Positions 60,762-64,000 of a DNA stretch of 64,000 bases are shown here, one piece after another. Numbering within the stretch: position 1 is the stretch's first letter; every line of letters starts with the position of its first letter. The stretch lies in the NCBI RefSeq assembly GCF_900110295.1, contig NZ_FODF01000008.1:1-64000 (forward strand), written 5' to 3'. The notes beneath the pieces are model-generated. The model was not told where the DNA came from. It saw nothing but the letters and a program-made list of their open reading frames with translations, and searched no databases. The position numbers and the translations under genes were made by a program. This DNA is from Peptostreptococcus russellii (GTDB lineage: Bacteria; Bacillota; Clostridia; Peptostreptococcales; Peptostreptococcaceae).

Positions 60762-62135
60762 ATGAATTCAAATCAGGAATTAAGCGGTATTCAAAAAGCA
60801 TTTCCTCTTCTAGCCGAGAAAAATGTAAATATGAAGAGAGAAATAGTTGCCGGAATTACTACATTCTTAACAATGGCGTATATAATTGCGGTAAATCCAA
60901 CAACACTTTCAGCAACAGGTATGAATGCAGGTGCATTAGTTACAGGTACTTGTCTTGCAGCAGCTTTAGGTTGTTTTATTATGGGATTTATTGCAAATCT
61001 TCCTTTTGCACTTGCATCAGGTATGGGACTAAATGCATTCTTTGCATATACAGTTGTGCTTAAGGGCGGTGTTCCTTGGGAGGTTGCTTTAACAGCAGTT
61101 TTTGTAGAAGGTATAATTTTCCTTTTACTTACTTTATTTAAAGTTCGTGAAGCGGTAGTAAACTCAATTCCACTTAACATGAAACATGCTGTTACAGCAG
61201 GTATAGGTATATTTATAGCGTTTATAGGATTAAAGGGATGTGGACTTGTAGTAGCAAACGAAGCAACACTTGTTAGTATGGGAAGTATGACACCAACAGT
61301 TTTATTTGCATTTATAGGATTATTAGTAATAGGTGTTATGGATAAAAAAGGATTAAAGGGTGCAATTCTTGCTGGTATAGCAGTTTCTTCAATTCTTGCT
61401 TGGATATATGCTTCAATGAATCCTGAAGCTGCGGCAAAGTTAGGAATATTTCTTCCAGATGGTATATTTAAATATGAATCAATTAAACCTATTGCAGGTA
61501 AGGTTGACTTTGAATTTCTTGCACATCCAAAGGATATAGGAAACTTCTTCGTAATAGTATGTACTTTCTTATTTGTAGACTTCTTTGATACAGTTGGTAC
61601 ATTAGTAGGAGTTTGTTCAAAGGCAGATATGCTTGATGAACAGGGTAGAGTTCCTAATGTTGGTAGAGCTCTTTTAGCTGACTCTATAGCAACTACTTTT
61701 GGTGCTTTACTTGGTGTTTCAACAGTTACTACATATGTTGAATCTTCAACAGGTGTTATAGCTGGTGGTAGAACTGGATATACTGCAATTACAGTAGGTA
61801 TATTATTCCTTATAGCTATGTTTTTCTCACCAATATTTATAGCAATACCTGCATGTGCAACTGCACCTGCACTTATATATGTTGGATATCTTATGATAAG
61901 CTCAATTCACGAGATAGATATTCACAACATAACAGAAGGACTTCCAGCATTTATAACAGTTGTAAGTATGGCTCTTACATACAGTATAGGTGATGGACTT
62001 ACAATAGGTATACTTTCATATGTTATAATAAACCTTATTTACAATCTATTTGCAAAGAAGGAAGACAGAGAACCAGTATCTATGGTAATGATTGTTCTTG
62101 CAATTTTATTCTTAATAAAGTTGTTAATGTTATAA
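60762..62135 (+). CDS. NCS2-family purine permease (AzgA/PbuG-like)
   Basis: This 457-residue membrane transporter has about thirteen or fourteen helices. The typical motifs include EIVAGITTFLTMAYIIAVNP, ALASGMGLNAFFAY and VDFFDTVGTLVGVC. It probably imports adenine, guanine or hypoxanthine with protons. In many Firmicutes such genes follow a purine riboswitch, but the 96-bp leader here lacks that motif and shows only a short ACGT-AAAG-ACGT hairpin. TGGAGG precedes the ATG. Confidence 0.92.
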   Translation: MNSNQELSGIQKAFPLLAEKNVNMKREIVAGITTFLTMAYIIAVNPTTLSATGMNAGALVTGTCLAAALGCFIMGFIANLPFALASGMGLNAFFAYTVVLKGGVPWEVALTAVFVEGIIFLLLTLFKVREAVVNSIPLNMKHAVTAGIGIFIAFIGLKGCGLVVANEATLVSMGSMTPTVLFAFIGLLVIGVMDKKGLKGAILAGIAVSSILAWIYASMNPEAAAKLGIFLPDGIFKYESIKPIAGKVDFEFLAHPKDIGNFFVIVCTFLFVDFFDTVGTLVGVCSKADMLDEQGRVPNVGRALLADSIATTFGALLGVSTVTTYVESSTGVIAGGRTGYTAITVGILFLIAMFFSPIFIAIPACATAPALIYVGYLMISSIHEIDIHNITEGLPAFITVVSMALTYSIGDGLTIGILSYVIINLIYNLFAKKEDREPVSMVMIVLAILFLIKLLML

Positions 62136-62220
62136 AAGAAAAATTAATAAATCGCGTATTTTGGCAAAAAGCCTTGAAACTTACGTGGAATTTAGTTACT
62201 ATATAATTAGTAGTGAAATT

Positions 62221-62254
62221 GGACTATTGTGATCAAGATCAATAGTCCTTTTTT
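62221..62254 (+). terminator. Terminator after the NCS2 permease gene
   Basis: GGACTATTG (62221-62229) pairs with CAATAGTCC (62240-62248) with a nested TGATC/GATCA, followed by six T residues. The rest of 62136-62476 shows nothing I recognise. Confidence 0.88.
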
Positions 62255-62476
62255 AACGCTATAGGTAAAGAATTCCTTAAATTTAATATTTAAGGAATAG
62301 TTGATAATAGATATTTTTAAATAGCTAGTAATATTGCTTAGTGGATATAGTTTAAGCGATATAGTTGATTAAAAATCTTTCATGCAGAGGATATGCAGAT
62401 TAATAAGTATAAATTAAAAAGTAGTGCGTCAGGCGTGAAAAATTAAAAGAAATAAAATGAGAAAGGAAATATGCTA

Positions 62477-64000
62477 ATGTTACAGGTAACAGATGTAGGT
62501 TTAAGATTTGGTGATAAAGAATTATACAAAGATGTAAACCTAAAATTTACAAAAGGAAACTGCTACGGAATAATCGGAGCTAATGGTGCTGGAAAGAGTA
62601 CATTTTTAAAAATACTATCAGGAGAAATAGAGCCAAATACTGGTGTAGTTTCAATAACTGATAAGGAAAGAATGTCAGTTCTTAAGCAGGACCATTTCGA
62701 ATATGATGACTTTAATCTAATAGATGTAGTTATTATGGGGCACGAAAGACTATGGCAAATAATGAAAGAAAAAGATGCTATATATATGAAGGAAGATTTC
62801 AGTGATGAAGACGGAATCAAGGCTGCAGAACTTGAAGGAGAATTTGCAGAACTTGATGGTTGGGATGCTGAAACAAATGCAGAAAAGATCTTAATGGGAT
62901 TGGGAATAGAGAAGGAACACCATTATTCACTAATGAATGAATTGTCTGGTGGAGATAAGGTAAAAGTTCTTCTTGCACAGGCATTATTTGGTAATCCTGA
63001 AATTCTTTTACTTGACGAGCCTACTAATCATTTAGATTATGCTTCAATAAAGTGGCTTAATGAATTTATAATGGGATTAGATGACACTATTGTAATTGTT
63101 GTATCACATGATAGACATTTCTTAAATACAATATGTACTCACATAGTCGATGTAGACTTTGGTAAGATTCAATTATATACTGGTAACTATGATTTCTGGT
63201 ATGAATCAAGTCAGCTAGCTCTTCAGCTTATGAAGGATCAGAATAAAAAGACTGAAGAAAAGGTAGCACAGTTAAAGGAATTTATTGCGAGATTTAGTTC
63301 TAATGCCTCTAAAGCAAAGCAGGCTACTTCTAGAAAGAAACAGCTTGAAAAATTAAATGTTGAAGAAATACAGCCTTCAAGAAGAAAGTATCCATATGTT
63401 GCTTTCAAACCAGAAAGAGAAATAGGAAATGAAGTTCTTGAAGTTACAAATCTTACAAAAGTAGTAGATGGTGAAAAAGTTCTTGATAATGTAAGTTTCA
63501 GATTAAATAATGATGATAAGGTTGTTTTCATGGGTGATGATATGGCAGCAACAGCTTTATTTGAAATATTATCAGGAAGAGATACAGATTATGAAGGCGA
63601 ATTTAAGTGGGGAGTTACAACTTCACAAAATTATATGCCTAAAAATTATAATGAGTACTTTGATGGATGTGATCTTTCATTAGTAGATTGGTTAAGACAA
63701 TACTCTGAAGAAAAGATAGAAAGTTATATAAGAGGTTTCCTTGGAAGAATGCTTTTCAGTGGAGATGAAGCTCTTAAAAAGGCAAGTGTATTAAGCGGGG
63801 GAGAAAAGGTTAGATGTATGCTTTCAAAGATGATGTTATCTAATGCAAATGTACTTCTTATGGATGACCCTACAAATCATCTTGATCTTGAATCTATAAC
63901 TTCTGTGAATAAATCATTAGAAGACTTTACAGGAGTAATATTATTTACTTCTCATGATCATCAATTTATATCTTCTATAGCAAATAGAATAATATTTATA
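62477..64000 (+). CDS. ABC-F family ATPase, YbiT-like (C-terminus cut by window end)
   Basis: This soluble tandem-ATPase protein of the ABC-F class probably acts on the ribosome. The first 508 residues are present. Domain one has GANGAGKST, LSGGDKVK and LLLDEPTNHLD. A charged linker follows (around 250-300), then domain two with LSGGEKVR and LLMDDPTNHLD. The second Walker A reads GDDMAATALFEIL, where relatives have a Lys-Thr-Thr core, so its lysine is missing. ATG at 62477 has AAGGA at good spacing; another ATG at 62471 is too close to it. Confidence 0.92.
   Translation, partial: MLQVTDVGLRFGDKELYKDVNLKFTKGNCYGIIGANGAGKSTFLKILSGEIEPNTGVVSITDKERMSVLKQDHFEYDDFNLIDVVIMGHERLWQIMKEKDAIYMKEDFSDEDGIKAAELEGEFAELDGWDAETNAEKILMGLGIEKEHHYSLMNELSGGDKVKVLLAQALFGNPEILLLDEPTNHLDYASIKWLNEFIMGLDDTIVIVVSHDRHFLNTICTHIVDVDFGKIQLYTGNYDFWYESSQLALQLMKDQNKKTEEKVAQLKEFIARFSSNASKAKQATSRKKQLEKLNVEEIQPSRRKYPYVAFKPEREIGNEVLEVTNLTKVVDGEKVLDNVSFRLNNDDKVVFMGDDMAATALFEILSGRDTDYEGEFKWGVTTSQNYMPKNYNEYFDGCDLSLVDWLRQYSEEKIESYIRGFLGRMLFSGDEALKKASVLSGGEKVRCMLSKMMLSNANVLLMDDPTNHLDLESITSVNKSLEDFTGVILFTSHDHQFISSIANRIIFI

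Noticed and set aside
1-64000. CRISPR arrays, tRNA and rRNA genes, prophage
   Set aside because: No regularly spaced repeats, tRNA TpsiC-loop signatures, rRNA-like GC-rich blocks or phage structural genes were noticed in any part of the window.

Overview
The window is chromosomal DNA of a low-G+C anaerobic Firmicute. A Clostridia member, most likely Peptostreptococcaceae, fits best. Support comes from the very AT-rich intergenic DNA, consensus TTGACA/TATAAT promoters, strong GGAGG ribosome-binding sites, S-box and THI-box riboswitches, the MEP isoprenoid pathway, an NfnAB electron-bifurcating enzyme, and clostridial families such as TSCPD, DUF1002 and a 7alpha-HSDH-like dehydrogenase. The genus cannot be fixed from this sequence alone. 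No tRNA, rRNA, CRISPR array or prophage was seen.

Layout. 1-300: the end of an ISL3-family insertion sequence, with the start of its transposase. 452-5585: uppS-cdsA facing dxr-rseP-ispG, an arrangement explained by an in-place inversion of half of a normally co-oriented cluster. 5.9-6.9 kb: a RepL-like plasmid-replication protein and an unknown partner. 7-12.2 kb: clpB, brnQ and a small membrane protein. 12.2-15 kb: S-box-controlled methionine importer metN-metI-metQ. 15-17.6 kb: a secreted DUF1002 protein and two tandem acidic paralogues of the HsdR N-terminal fold that appear to lack the catalytic lysine. 17.7-21.7 kb: a 3-hydroxyisobutyrate-dehydrogenase-like enzyme, a polytopic membrane protein, and a TrmB-type regulator with an ornithine-cyclodeaminase-family enzyme. 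21.8-29.2 kb: polysaccharide deacetylase, a rubredoxin-like protein, a lone pyrC, a YknXYZ/MacAB-like ABC system and a two-domain rhodanese.

30-32.3 kb: nfnAB. 32.5-37.8 kb: a lipoprotein with a low-complexity tail, an rRNA pseudouridine synthase, mnmM, an RpiR regulator, a histidine phosphatase and a BaiN/RdsA-family flavoprotein. 37.9-43.2 kb: cmk-plsC-ispH, then ftsH-DUF2628-tdk. 43.4-46.6 kb: small genes (TSCPD, HicB-like, L7/L12-C-like membrane protein, an anchored hypothetical) and the 7alpha-HSDH-like dehydrogenase. 46.7-50.6 kb: dapB, TPP-riboswitch-controlled thiW, an anchored hypothetical and a split chromate transporter. 50.9-54.4 kb: a 616-residue TPR/Sel1 protein with a CorA transporter and a methyltransferase. 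54.6-64 kb: typA, copA, a Dabb-domain protein, an orphan response regulator whose phospho-acceptor Asp is Asn, an NCS2 purine permease and an ABC-F protein cut by the window end.

Most genes are housekeeping. The points most worth a second look are the pyrC leader, where a hairpin sits between Shine-Dalgarno and start; the Asn54 response regulator; the tandem pseudo-nuclease pair with duplicated promoters; the inverted isoprenoid/lipid cluster next to a RepL-like gene; the bile-acid-type dehydrogenase; and the membrane-tethered L7/L12-C-like protein. No single large novel system was identified with confidence.
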